Part shown: one piece after another, positions 35,143 through 43,794 of the stretch
How positions within the stretch are numbered: position 1 is the first letter of the stretch
Layout of the letters: every line of letters begins with the position of its first letter
NCBI RefSeq assembly: GCF_015679185.1
Contig: NZ_CP064939.1
Span: forward strand, 5,146,001-5,210,000
Direction of reading: 5' to 3'
DNA from: Pedobacter endophyticus
GTDB taxonomy: Bacteria > Bacteroidota > Bacteroidia > Sphingobacteriales > Sphingobacteriaceae
Length of the DNA: 64,000 nucleotides
Translations under genes and position numbers: made by a program
Notes under the pieces: model-generated
The model's database searches: none
What the model was told of the DNA's origin: nothing
What the model saw: the letters and a program-made list of their open reading frames with translations, nothing else

Positions 35143-37542
35143 ATGTTCAAATTAAACTTAAAAATCGCTTGGCGAAACCTTTGGAAAAACAAGGGATATA
35201 CGCTTATCAATATTCTCGGTCTATCGATTGGGATGGCCAGCTGTATCTTAATCTTCATCTTTATTCGCTACCAAATGAGCTTTGATAAAGGTTTTGAAAA
35301 TGATGACAGGATTTACCGTATCACTACCAATTTTACCTCTGCCGACGGTTTCTTTCAGTCGCAAGGCGTACCCAAACCTGCGGTGGCGGCCTTGCGCAAC
35401 GACTTTAAAAAGGAAATGGAAACAGTTGGTGCCATTCGTCAAGATGGGGGGATTATAAAGATAAAAGATGAAAACGGGAAGGAGCGGATTAAGACCGCTG
35501 AGAATATTTACTATGCAGAACCCGAGTTTTTTCAAATCATGAGTTTTAAATGGCTGCAGGGCAATCCCATTCAATCGCTCAGCAAGCCCAATACCGTGGT
35601 TCTGGCGAAAGATATGGCCGATAAACTTTTTGGCGACTGGCGAAAGGCTTTAGGCAAAATCATTAATTTCGACAATAACCAAGACTTTACCGTTTCAGGA
35701 ATTTTGCAGGAGATGCCTCAAAACAGTTCATTTCCATTAAATATTGTTGTTTCTTATCAAACTTTTAAAAACAACAATAGCGCTGATTTTACCGCATGGG
35801 GCTCTACATCTTCAACTGATGAGTGTTATTTTTTACTAAAGGATGGTGTTTCTATTGATGAGGTACAGATTTTATTAGCTACGTTTTCGGCCAAATATTT
35901 TAAGAAAGATGCCATTTCTAAAGAAGAAATTCGTGCACAGGCATTAAAGGATATCCATTACAACGAAGACCTTGGTAATTTTGCAGGGAAGATCATGGCC
36001 AAAAAGGAACTTTACGGTTTGGCTGTCATTGGGCTGTTTTTATTGTTAACGGCCTGCATCAATTTTATAAATCTGGCCACGGCCCAAGCGGTGAGTAGAG
36101 GCAAAGAGGTTGGTGTGCGTAAGGTGATGGGAAGCTTAAGAAAACAGCTCATTTTTCAGTTCTTAACCGAAACCCTGACGATAAGCGTACTTTCGTTGCT
36201 TATTGCCTGTGTTTTAACAGAAATTGCCTTGCCGGGGATGAAAAGCTTATTTAGTGACGACATTTCTTTCAGCATTATTGAACATCCGGTCATTTTCGTT
36301 TTTATGATTTTATTAGTTATAGTGGTAAGCTTTTTGGCCGGTTTTTATCCTGCAATGGTTATGTCAGGCTTTAGCCCGGCGCTTGCCATCAAAAACAAGA
36401 TTACTGCGAACACCGGCGGCTTAAGTTTACGCAAAATATTGGTTGTTGTTCAGTTTGCAATCACTGTGGTGTTGATTATCGGCACCCTGGTGGTGTTAAG
36501 GCAGATGAATTACATGCGAGAGAAACCACTTGGCTTTAATCCATTGGCCGTTGCCATGGTTAGCGTTCCTGCAGACAGTTCGAGCCAGTTGAAGTATCAG
36601 ATTTTGCAAGAGCGAATCAATAAAATTCCCGGAGTTTTGACTACGAGTTTTTGTACGAATGCGCCATCGTCTACCAATAATAATGAAAGTAATTTTTCAT
36701 ATGATGGCACTGTCGACGCTAATTTTCAAGTAAATACTAAACCTGCTGACGAAAACTATTTTAACACTTTCGGTTTAAAGCTCGTGGCTGGAAGGGGCTT
36801 ATCTAAAAGTGATACTATTAAAGAGTTTGTGGTAAACGAAACCACTTTGAAAAAACTCAATATAGTTGATTTCAACGATGCTCTGGGCAAAAAAATCAGA
36901 CTATGGGGCAAAAACGGAACATTAGTTGGTGTAGTAAAAGATTTTAACAACTTGAGTTTACACGAGCCCATTTCGCCAATTATTATCACTACTCGTAAAG
37001 ATAGTTACCACAACCTGGGGGTAAAATTAGATAGCAAGGAAATCCGCTCTGCAATGCATCAAATCGAAGAGATTTGGAACAGCACCTATCCGGAAAGTAT
37101 TTACGAATCTACCTTTCTGGATGAGGATATCAGACAGTATTACGAAACCGAACGTGTTATGGGTATACTTTTTAAAGTTTTCGCGGGTGTAATCATTTTT
37201 ATCTCCTTTATCGGCCTGTTTGGTCTTATATCGTTCGTTGCCGCACAAAGAACCCGGGAAGTGGCCATTAGAAAAGTGCTGGGCGCCTCAACCATTGAGC
37301 TGGTAAAAATGCTGAATGGATCGTTTTTAGTGATGGTATTTATTGCCAATCTGGTGGCGTGGCCGCTCGCTTATCTGTTTATTTCCAAATGGCTTTCGGG
37401 CTTTGCCTACCGCATCGACATTAGTGTTTGGCCTTTTTTGGCGGCGATGTTGATTTCGATGATAATTACCCTGTTAACCGTTAGCGTCCGCTCGTACAAA
37501 GCTGCGGTTGCAAACACAATTGATGCACTTAAATATGAGTAA
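35143..37542 (+). CDS. ABC transporter permease, FtsX/MacB type (permease 4 of 5)
   Basis: 799 residues. N terminus KIAWRNLWKNKGYTLINILG; FtsX blocks with GKEVGVRKVMGSLRKQLI and REVAIRKVLGASTIELVKML; C terminus IDALKYE. It is a close paralogue of permease 5: the first about 45 residues and the last about 150 residues are nearly identical, and DNA identity over 37300-37410 against the matching part of permease 5 is almost complete, while the periplasmic domains differ. Confidence 0.88.
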   Translation: MFKLNLKIAWRNLWKNKGYTLINILGLSIGMASCILIFIFIRYQMSFDKGFENDDRIYRITTNFTSADGFFQSQGVPKPAVAALRNDFKKEMETVGAIRQDGGIIKIKDENGKERIKTAENIYYAEPEFFQIMSFKWLQGNPIQSLSKPNTVVLAKDMADKLFGDWRKALGKIINFDNNQDFTVSGILQEMPQNSSFPLNIVVSYQTFKNNNSADFTAWGSTSSTDECYFLLKDGVSIDEVQILLATFSAKYFKKDAISKEEIRAQALKDIHYNEDLGNFAGKIMAKKELYGLAVIGLFLLLTACINFINLATAQAVSRGKEVGVRKVMGSLRKQLIFQFLTETLTISVLSLLIACVLTEIALPGMKSLFSDDISFSIIEHPVIFVFMILLVIVVSFLAGFYPAMVMSGFSPALAIKNKITANTGGLSLRKILVVVQFAITVVLIIGTLVVLRQMNYMREKPLGFNPLAVAMVSVPADSSSQLKYQILQERINKIPGVLTTSFCTNAPSSTNNNESNFSYDGTVDANFQVNTKPADENYFNTFGLKLVAGRGLSKSDTIKEFVVNETTLKKLNIVDFNDALGKKIRLWGKNGTLVGVVKDFNNLSLHEPISPIIITTRKDSYHNLGVKLDSKEIRSAMHQIEEIWNSTYPESIYESTFLDEDIRQYYETERVMGILFKVFAGVIIFISFIGLFGLISFVAAQRTREVAIRKVLGASTIELVKMLNGSFLVMVFIANLVAWPLAYLFISKWLSGFAYRIDISVWPFLAAMLISMIITLLTVSVRSYKAAVANTIDALKYE

Positions 37543-37672
37543 AAGGAGTCCGAAGTCGGGAGTCGGAAGTCCGAAGTTTAAAGAGCAAAAAGAAAAGACT
37601 AAAGCGAATTACCAATGTTTTAGGGCAAAAGTTTAATGCACCCAAACCCTACACCTCTAAACCCTACACCTT
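37543..37672. repeat. Word spacer before permease 5
   Basis: GGAGTCCGAAGTCGGGAGTC words start at the stop codon; CCCAAACCCTACACCTCTAA and ACCCTACACCTTATG precede the start codon. Confidence 0.6.
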
Positions 37673-40066
37673 ATGTTTAAACTGAACCTCAAAATAGCCT
37701 GGCGAAACCTTTGGAAAAACAAAGTGTATACGCTCATTAATATTCTCGGTCTTTCTATTGGGATGGCAAGCTGTATTCTCATTTTCATTTTTATCCGGTA
37801 TCAGCTTAGCTTCGATGAGGGCTTCAAAAATGAGAATAGAATCTTTAGGATTGTTACCGATTGGAAGTACGATGCTTACGAAGATTTTTCGGCCGGGGTG
37901 CCTGTGCCTTTTAGCGCTGCGGCCAGAAATGAGATTCCGGGCTTTGAAAAAGTGGGCTCTATTTTTAAAAGAGGCGGAATGATCAGTATAAAAGATGCGG
38001 GTGGAAAAGACAAGCTTAAAAGCGATGAAGCCGTTTATTATGCCGAACCCGATTTTTTCGATGTCTTTTCTGATATTCAATGGATTTATAGTGCCCCAAG
38101 CCTTGCATTAACTGAGCCCGGAGCAGTTGTTTTGACCAAAGCATACGCCATCAGGTTTTTTGGCAGCGTAAAAGACGCGATAGGGAAGACGATCAGACTG
38201 GGAAGAACGACCGATTTAAAGGTAACCGGAATTATACAGGATATGCCCAAAAACAGCAGCTTTCCGCTCGGTATCGTAATCAGCTACGAAAGCTACCCGG
38301 GCAGGTTTAACAATAACTGGGATTCTGTAAATTCGAGTTCATCAAGCTATGTGCTATTGAAAGAAGGTTTAGCGGCCAAAGATGTGCAAGAATCGATGAC
38401 CCGCTTTAACCAGAAGTATTATCCTATTGAAAAAGTTGCCGGCAACCAAACCAACCGACTGCAAGCCTTAAGAGATATCCATTTTAGTGAGAAGTACGAT
38501 AACTTTGCCGATTCGAACATCAGCCGCAGTCAGATTTACGGCTTGGCCGTTATTGGTATCTTCCTGATACTAACCGCTTGCATCAACTTTATCAATTTGG
38601 CAACCGCCCAATCGGTAAACCGCTCAAAAGAAGTTGGTGTGCGTAAGGTAATCGGTGGAAAAAGGAAGCAGTTGGTGGCGCAATTTTTAACCGAAACGCT
38701 TGCCATAAGTTTAATAGCCCTGCTCATTGCCTGCGTTATTACCGAGCTCGCCATTCCGCCAATGCAAAATCTTTTTAAAGATGAAATAACATTCAGCTTG
38801 TTCAGCCATCCGTCCATTTTTCTGTTTATGGCAGTCCTAGTTATTTTTGTAAGCTTTCTGGCTGGTTTTTATCCCGCTATCGTAATCTCCGGTTTTAATC
38901 CGGTGCTCGCCATCAAAAATAAAATTGCGTTAAATGGCAGCGGCTTAAGTTTCCGCAAAGTGTTGGTTGTCGTTCAGTTTACAATAACGGTTGCATTAAT
39001 TATCGGAACGCTGGTAATTATTAACCAAATGAAATATATTCGGGGCAGATCGTTGGGTTTCAACCCGAGTGCCGTAGCTATGGTGAGCGTTCTGTCCGAT
39101 AGTTTGAGTAAAAATAAGTATAGCACCTTTCGCGAACGCGTGTTAAGGATTCCCGGCGTAAAAGACCTCAGCTTTTGCCAGTCAGAACCGTTATCGAACA
39201 ACATCAATTCGAGCGATTTTACTTACAACGGTAAAAAGAATAAGGATTTTGAACTGCGGTACATGCGTGCAGATGAGCACTTTTTCAAATTGTTTGACTT
39301 AAAGCTGATTGCCGGAAAGGTTTTCCGCAAAAGCGACACCGCGAATGCCTGCGTTGTTAACGAAACTTTCTTGAAAAAAATGTCGATTTTAAACCCTCAA
39401 GACGCCATCGGAAAAGTAATTTATGCAAGTGGAAACACCGTTCCGATAGCTGGAGTTGTAAAAGATTTTCACGACCTTTCGTTGAAGGAGAATATCTCTG
39501 GACTGGCCATTTTTCCGGGTAAAGATGAGTATTGGAAAGCTGCCATAAAAATGGATAGTGAACGCCTCGCACCGGCAATGAAAGAGATCAACAAGATTTG
39601 GAACAACACTTTTGCAGGCGGCATATTCTACTCGCATTTTGTGAGCGAAAGGATTAACAGTTATTATGAAAGCGAGCGCATAATGGGCATACTCTTCAAG
39701 GTGTTCGCCGGTGTAATCATTTTCATCTCCTTTATCGGGCTGTTCGGCCTTATATCGTTCGTTGCTGCACAAAGAACCCGCGAAGTAGCCATCAGAAAAG
39801 TGCTGGGCGCTTCAACCATCGAGCTGGTAAAAATGCTGAATGGATCGTTTTTAGTGATGGTATTTATTGCCAATCTGGTGGCGTGGCCGCTCGCTTATCT
39901 GTTTATTTCCAAATGGCTTTCGGGCTTTGCCTATCGCATCGACATTAGCGTGTGGCCGTTTTTGCTGGCCATGGGAATTTCGATGTTGATTACCTTACTT
40001 ACAGTTAGCGTCCGCTCGTACAAAGCTGCGGTCGCAAACACTGTTGATGCTTTGAAGTATGAGTAG
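37673..40066 (+). CDS. ABC transporter permease, FtsX/MacB type (permease 5 of 5)
   Basis: 797 residues. N terminus KIAWRNLWKNKVYTLINILG; FtsX blocks with SKEVGVRKVIGGKRKQLVAQ and REVAIRKVLGASTIELVKML; C terminus VDALKYE. It shares its ends with permease 4 (see that gene) but has its own periplasmic domains. It is followed by a 387-bp spacer and the second ATPase. Confidence 0.88.
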   Translation: MFKLNLKIAWRNLWKNKVYTLINILGLSIGMASCILIFIFIRYQLSFDEGFKNENRIFRIVTDWKYDAYEDFSAGVPVPFSAAARNEIPGFEKVGSIFKRGGMISIKDAGGKDKLKSDEAVYYAEPDFFDVFSDIQWIYSAPSLALTEPGAVVLTKAYAIRFFGSVKDAIGKTIRLGRTTDLKVTGIIQDMPKNSSFPLGIVISYESYPGRFNNNWDSVNSSSSSYVLLKEGLAAKDVQESMTRFNQKYYPIEKVAGNQTNRLQALRDIHFSEKYDNFADSNISRSQIYGLAVIGIFLILTACINFINLATAQSVNRSKEVGVRKVIGGKRKQLVAQFLTETLAISLIALLIACVITELAIPPMQNLFKDEITFSLFSHPSIFLFMAVLVIFVSFLAGFYPAIVISGFNPVLAIKNKIALNGSGLSFRKVLVVVQFTITVALIIGTLVIINQMKYIRGRSLGFNPSAVAMVSVLSDSLSKNKYSTFRERVLRIPGVKDLSFCQSEPLSNNINSSDFTYNGKKNKDFELRYMRADEHFFKLFDLKLIAGKVFRKSDTANACVVNETFLKKMSILNPQDAIGKVIYASGNTVPIAGVVKDFHDLSLKENISGLAIFPGKDEYWKAAIKMDSERLAPAMKEINKIWNNTFAGGIFYSHFVSERINSYYESERIMGILFKVFAGVIIFISFIGLFGLISFVAAQRTREVAIRKVLGASTIELVKMLNGSFLVMVFIANLVAWPLAYLFISKWLSGFAYRIDISVWPFLLAMGISMLITLLTVSVRSYKAAVANTVDALKYE

Positions 40067-40453
40067 AAGCCCCACCCAGCCTCCCCAGAGGGGAGGAGCG
40101 GCAAGGAGCAAATAGCAAGTTGCAGTAAGCGATTGGCAAAGGGTAATTTGCAGTTTCCGTGCAACAATTTAGCAATACAACAATTATCCAAAAAACCGAT
40201 GATGAGCGGAGAGACTAATTTTATAACCACAAAACCAAACAAACCAGCACTTCCGGCCCCCTCTCTTCAAGGAGGACCTGTTCCGATTTTCATCGGAAGG
40301 GCGGGGGGAGAGGCTAAACAGGGTAAAAGGCTTAAGGTAAAAGGTTTGAGGTTAAAACGCCCAAACCCTATGCCTTACACCTCAAAGCTTAAGCCTCTAG
40401 AAAAACAATGATAACATATAAATTAATACGCCTAAACCCCATACCTTATTAAA
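40067..40453. repeat. Spacer before the second ATPase: three repeat types
   Basis: CCCCACCCAGCCTCCCCAGA...GGGGAGGAG at the stop codon (third copy of the element seen after permeases 1 and 2), then CCCTCTCTTCAAGGAGGACC...GGGCGGGGGGAGAGG (40257-40315), interrupted by CCGATTTTCATCGG, then GGTAAAAGGTTTGAGGTTAA / CCCTATGCCTTACACCTC leader words. No gene. Confidence 0.6.
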
Positions 40454-41164
40454 ATGATAGAAATTAAAAACATCGAAAAATATTATGCCAGTAAAGGTGT
40501 AAAGCATTATGTGTTACGGCATGTAACGGCAAATATCAAACAAGGCGAATTTGTTTCCATTATGGGCCCATCGGGCGCCGGCAAATCAACATTGCTTAAC
40601 ATTTTGGGGATGTTAGAAGAACCAACTTACGGCACTTACGACTTTTTAGGCGAAGATGTAACCACCTTAAACGAGCGAAAGCGCATAGAATTGTATCGAA
40701 ACCACATTGGGTTTGTGTTTCAAGCGTACCATTTGATTGATGAAATGACCGTTTACGAAAATATCGAAGCTCCATTGCTGTACAAAAAGGTGGGTGGCTC
40801 AGAACGGGCAAGCCGAATCGCCGATCTTTTAGATCGTTTCAACATTGTGGCCAAAAAAGACCTCTTCCCTAATCAACTTTCTGGTGGCCAACAGCAATTG
40901 GTAGGCATTGCTAGGGCTTTGGCGGCGCAACCATCAATCATTCTCGCTGATGAGCCGACAGGCAATCTTCAATCGGCGCAGGCAGATGAAATTATGCATT
41001 TGTTTAAAAAGTTAAATCAGGAAGATGGCATGACCATTATTCAGGTTACACATTCTGAAAAAAATGCCAGCTACGGCAATCGCATTCTGCATATTGCCGA
41101 TGGCGTAGTTAAGGAGGATGTGAGCGTTGACCGAAAGGAGAAATCAACAATTGGCAAAGAGTAA
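40454..41164 (+). CDS. ABC transporter ATP-binding protein (MacB/LolD type), second of the cluster
   Basis: 236 residues. Walker A GPSGAGKST, Q-loop VFQAYHLIDEMTV, signature LSGGQQQLVGIARAL, Walker B IILADEPTGNLQS and switch His in VTHSEKN. The Leu after LSGGQQQ replaces the Arg usual in this group. It lies after the five permeases and probably serves some of them; which ATPase pairs with which permease cannot be told. Confidence 0.9.
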   Translation: MIEIKNIEKYYASKGVKHYVLRHVTANIKQGEFVSIMGPSGAGKSTLLNILGMLEEPTYGTYDFLGEDVTTLNERKRIELYRNHIGFVFQAYHLIDEMTVYENIEAPLLYKKVGGSERASRIADLLDRFNIVAKKDLFPNQLSGGQQQLVGIARALAAQPSIILADEPTGNLQSAQADEIMHLFKKLNQEDGMTIIQVTHSEKNASYGNRILHIADGVVKEDVSVDRKEKSTIGKE

Positions 41165-41174
41165 TTGGCAAGGC

Positions 41175-41223
41175 AAGTCATCCGATGAATATGAACATGC
41201 TGCCTATATTCATCGGATGACTT
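41175..41223. repeat. Perfect 18-bp palindrome, copy 1
   Basis: AAGTCATCCGATGAATAT / ATATTCATCGGATGACTT with a 13-base loop GAACATGCTGCCT. It lies 10 bases after the second ATPase stop. There is no T-tract, so it is not a classical terminator. Confidence 0.9.
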
Positions 41224-41276
41224 TGATCTCAATGACAAATAAACAATTAACAAGTAGCAAAGAGCAACTGGCAAGC

Positions 41277-41325
41277 AAGTCATCCGATGAATATGAACAT
41301 GCTGCCTATATTCATCGGATGACTT
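41277..41325. repeat. Perfect 18-bp palindrome, copy 2
   Basis: All 49 bases, including the loop, match copy 1. The flanks are also similar (GCAAAGAGTAATTGGCAAGG against GCAAAGAGCAACTGGCAAGC), so a roughly 102-bp unit has been duplicated. Confidence 0.9.
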
Positions 41326-41417
41326 ATGGCGAACAATCGAGCAATTAAACAACCTGATTTGGTAATTAACCGAGGTTGCGGGTTAATGCGCAATATCTTC
41401 GGACTCCCGACTTTTCC

Positions 41418-41425
41418 TACCTTTG
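41418..41425 (+). promoter_or_regulatory. -7 promoter box TACCTTTG directly before the start codon
   Basis: Exact TAnnTTTG ending four bases before the ATG at 41430, which would give a leaderless or nearly leaderless mRNA. Confidence 0.45.
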
Positions 41426-41429
41426 CTAA

Positions 41430-42227
41430 ATGCAAAAATCTTTCACCGATCAAATGGGGCGGGAAGTGACCATCAATTTCCCCCCAAAAAGAATTATCTC
41501 AGTTGTGCCCTCGCAAACCGAGCTTTTATTTGCTTTGGGGCTGGATTCGGAAGTGATCGGGTTGACCAAATTCTGCATTCATCCCATTGAGAAATTTGCT
41601 GCCCGCACAAAAGTTGGGGGAACGAAAAAACTAAACATCGATTTAATAAAAGATTTGAAGCCTGATCTGATTATCGGCAACAAAGAGGAAAATACACAAA
41701 GCGATATCGAAGAACTTGCCGAGCATTTCCCCATTTGGATGAGCGACATTTACAACTTAGATGGCGCCATTAAAACCATTGAGCAAATAGGTGCATTAGT
41801 CGATCGTGAGCCCGAAGCCGCCTATCTTAACCATTTAATCGGCGTTGGTTTTAACGATTTAAGACTTCTCGCAGCTCAAAATAACATTCATAAACGAGTG
41901 GCTTATCTAATATGGCGCAAGCCGTACATGGTTGCCGGTAAAAATACTTTTATCGATGATGTGTTATTAACCAACGGGATGACGAACGTTATTGGGCAAG
42001 AACGGTATCCCGAGATTAGTCTTGAAGAACTGAAAATGCGCAATTGCGATTTGATTTTACTGTCGTCAGAGCCCTATCCCTTTAAAGAAAAACACATAGC
42101 CGAAATCAAAGAAGCAATTCCGGGGGCAAAGGTTTTGCTGGTAGACGGCGAGATGTTCAGTTGGTATGGGAGCAGGCTGGTTAAAGCTGTACAATATTTT
42201 TTTGAGCTCCAAAAAGCCCTCTATTAG
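41430..42227 (+). CDS. Helical-backbone metal receptor / BtuF-like substrate-binding protein without signal peptide
   Basis: 265 residues with the periplasmic-binding-protein class III pattern: DQMGREVTI, then PPKRIISVVPSQTELLFALG, then VGGTKKLNIDLIKDLKPDLII and a C-terminal lobe with FIDDVLLTNGMTNVIG. Family members bind vitamin B12, haem or siderophore iron for ABC import. The N terminus MQKSFTDQMGREV has no signal peptide or lipobox, and no permease or ATPase of an importer follows, so either the protein is cytoplasmic or export information is missing. An alternative upstream start is blocked by the promoter box. Confidence 0.75.
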   Translation: MQKSFTDQMGREVTINFPPKRIISVVPSQTELLFALGLDSEVIGLTKFCIHPIEKFAARTKVGGTKKLNIDLIKDLKPDLIIGNKEENTQSDIEELAEHFPIWMSDIYNLDGAIKTIEQIGALVDREPEAAYLNHLIGVGFNDLRLLAAQNNIHKRVAYLIWRKPYMVAGKNTFIDDVLLTNGMTNVIGQERYPEISLEELKMRNCDLILLSSEPYPFKEKHIAEIKEAIPGAKVLLVDGEMFSWYGSRLVKAVQYFFELQKALY

Positions 42228-42235
42228 CTTCATCG

Positions 42236-42255
42236 CCGTTGACTTCAGTCAACGG
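42236..42255. repeat. Hairpin CCGTTGACTTCAGTCAACGG
   Basis: Perfect 8-bp stem with a TTCA loop. It is a compensatory variant of the hairpins in the 42.7-43.2-kb array. Confidence 0.8.
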
Positions 42256-42352
42256 GGGAAAGGATTTTTTTTGAATTCCAAAAAAGCACTTCATTAGTCT
42301 TTTGTTTCTTTAGTTGTTGTTTAATGCTAACTTCATTCAAATTTAATCCTTT

Positions 42353-42661
42353 ATGAAAAGAATCGCAATATTATCACTCTTTATCGCTGTAATTTCAGGA
42401 TGCAGCGCTGTTAACAACAGCAGTAGTTTTGGCAAAGGTGTATTGAAGATTGCTGGAGTAATAGAAAAACCTGGTGTGACATCGTATCAATATGGTACAC
42501 ATGTACTAAAAGCTGAAGATAAAACTTATGCTATCCAAAGTGAAAGTATTGATTTTGATAAATTTCTCAATCGAAAGGTTGAAATTACGGGTAGAAAGGT
42601 GAAAGGTTATCCAGTTGATGGCGGACCAGAACTAATCAGAGTTACCCTAATTAAATATTAA
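42353..42661 (+). CDS. Small lipoprotein, paralogue of 43240-43545
   Basis: 102 residues. A signal peptide with lipobox VISGC (Cys17) is followed by a short domain with SYQYGTHVLKAEDKTYAIQS and RKVKGYPVDGGPELIRV. The same pattern (YQYGTH, Y.L.S, KV.GYP..GGP.LI.V) recurs in the gene at 43240, so the two are paralogues. The beta-rich pattern is compatible with a small OB-like fold, but I do not recognise a named family. Predicted location: periplasmic face of a membrane. Confidence 0.7.
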   Translation: MKRIAILSLFIAVISGCSAVNNSSSFGKGVLKIAGVIEKPGVTSYQYGTHVLKAEDKTYAIQSESIDFDKFLNRKVEITGRKVKGYPVDGGPELIRVTLIKY

Positions 42662-42686
42662 CCTTGTTGTTTTAGATTTTGTATTT

Positions 42687-43209
42687 GCCGTTGGCTTCAG
42701 TCTTCTTGCATGTCATTGCCGTTGGCTTCAGCCAACGGGTAGTTGTTGAAAAAAGTTTTGTTAGCTTCTTTTAACTATTTGCATTTCATTGCCGTTGGCT
42801 TCAGCCAACGGATAGTTGTTGAAAAAGGTTTTATTAGCTTTTTTCTTTTAACTATTTGCCTTTCATTGCCGTTGGCTTCAGCCAACAGATAGTTGTTGAA
42901 AAAGGTTTTATTAGCTTTTTTCTTTTAACTATTTGCCTTTCATTGCCGTTGGCTTCAGCCAACGGGTAGTTGTTGAAAAAAGTTTTGTTAGCTTTCTTCG
43001 TTTAACTATTTGCCTTTCATTGCCGTTGGCTTCAGCCAACGGGTAGTTGTTGAAAAAAGTTTTGTTAGCTTCTTTTAACTATTTGCATTTCATTGCCGTT
43101 GGCTTCAGCCAACGGACAACGGGTAATTATTTTTCATTTCCAAACAGAACTTTATTCGCTTTGTGCTGTTGATATTTTGCTGTTCATTGCCGTTGGCTTC
43201 ATTCAACGG
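42687..43209. repeat. Tandem array of hairpin repeats (73/77-bp period)
   Basis: Hairpin cores CCGTTGGCTTCAGCCAACGG lie at 42719, 42792, 42869, 42946, 43023 and 43096, with a broken copy at about 42688 and a variant (CCGTTGGCTTCATTCAACGG) at 43190. The linkers repeat GGGTAGTTGTTGAAAAAAGT and TTAACTATTTGCATTTCATT. The spacing is 73, 77, 77, 77, 73 and 94 bases. The array fills the gap between the two paralogous lipoprotein genes. Confidence 0.92.
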
Positions 43210-43239
43210 ACAACTAATAAGCAATTAAAAATCAAAACC

Positions 43240-43545
43240 ATGAAAAAATTCTCTATTCTAGCGCTCTTTGTAGTTGCTGTTTCCAGTTGCAGTATCACGC
43301 AAAACACCGCTGGCGGCGATGCCGTATCGTTAACCGGCAACCTGCAAAAACTAAACACCACAACCTACCAATATGGAACACATAGCATTAACTCGGGTGG
43401 AAAACCCTACGCCTTAAAAAGCAGTTCGCTAAACCTCGACACCTGGGTTGATAAGCAGGTAACGCTTAGAGGCAATAAGGTTTCTGGTTATCCTTTAGAG
43501 GGCGGACCCGACTTAATTGAGGTTTCCGAAGTAGTGATGAAGTAG
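43240..43545 (+). CDS. Small lipoprotein, paralogue of 42353-42661
   Basis: 101 residues from the ATG at 43240. An in-frame upstream start at 43093 would translate the hairpin repeat and bury the signal peptide, so it is rejected. Lipobox AVSSC (Cys17). The mature part has TYQYGTHSINSGGKPYALKS and NKVSGYPLEGGPDLIEV, matching the neighbouring paralogue. No known function. Confidence 0.72.
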   Translation: MKKFSILALFVVAVSSCSITQNTAGGDAVSLTGNLQKLNTTTYQYGTHSINSGGKPYALKSSSLNLDTWVDKQVTLRGNKVSGYPLEGGPDLIEVSEVVMK

Positions 43546-43646
43546 CACCGCAAAAAATAATTAATTATGGCGAAAATCTTTCTCGCTAAAAATTAGCAAC
43601 TTAGCTGTAACGACGAAAAATAATTAAGAAATTATCGCAAATCCCT

Positions 43647-43676
43647 TTTGATAATTCAATCTGTTTTCTATCTTTG
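43647..43676 (+). promoter_or_regulatory. Promoter TTTG-N18-TATCTTTG for tRNA-Leu(TAG)
   Basis: Both Bacteroidota elements are present: -33 TTTG (43647-43650) and -7 TATCTTTG (43669-43676). The tRNA begins 23 bases downstream. Confidence 0.7.
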
Positions 43677-43698
43677 CAGTCCTTAATACATCCTAACT

Positions 43699-43780
43699 GC
43701 GGAAGTGGCGTAATTGGTAGCCGCACCAGACTTAGGATCTGGCGCTTCACGGCGTGGGGGTTCGAGTCCCTTCTTCCGCA
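43699..43780 (+). tRNA. tRNA-Leu (anticodon TAG)
   Basis: 82 nt. Acceptor GCGGAAG pairs fully with CTTCCGC, discriminator A. Anticodon stem CCAGA/TCTGG with loop CTTAGGA puts TAG at 43733-43735. A long variable arm and the T loop TTCGAGT are present; this class II shape fits leucine. CCA is not encoded. Confidence 0.95.
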
Positions 43781-43794
43781 CAACAAGATAAAGG

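Noticed and set aside
41127..41348. Open frame of 73 codons over the duplicated palindrome
   Set aside because: It translates both palindrome copies as the same peptide segment and overlaps the ATPase gene out of frame.
42687..43209. CRISPR array
   Set aside because: The linkers between hairpins are themselves conserved, so there are no unique spacers, and no cas genes are present.
43093..43239. N-terminal extension of the second small lipoprotein
   Set aside because: It would translate the hairpin repeat and place the signal peptide inside the protein; the start at 43240 gives a proper lipoprotein.
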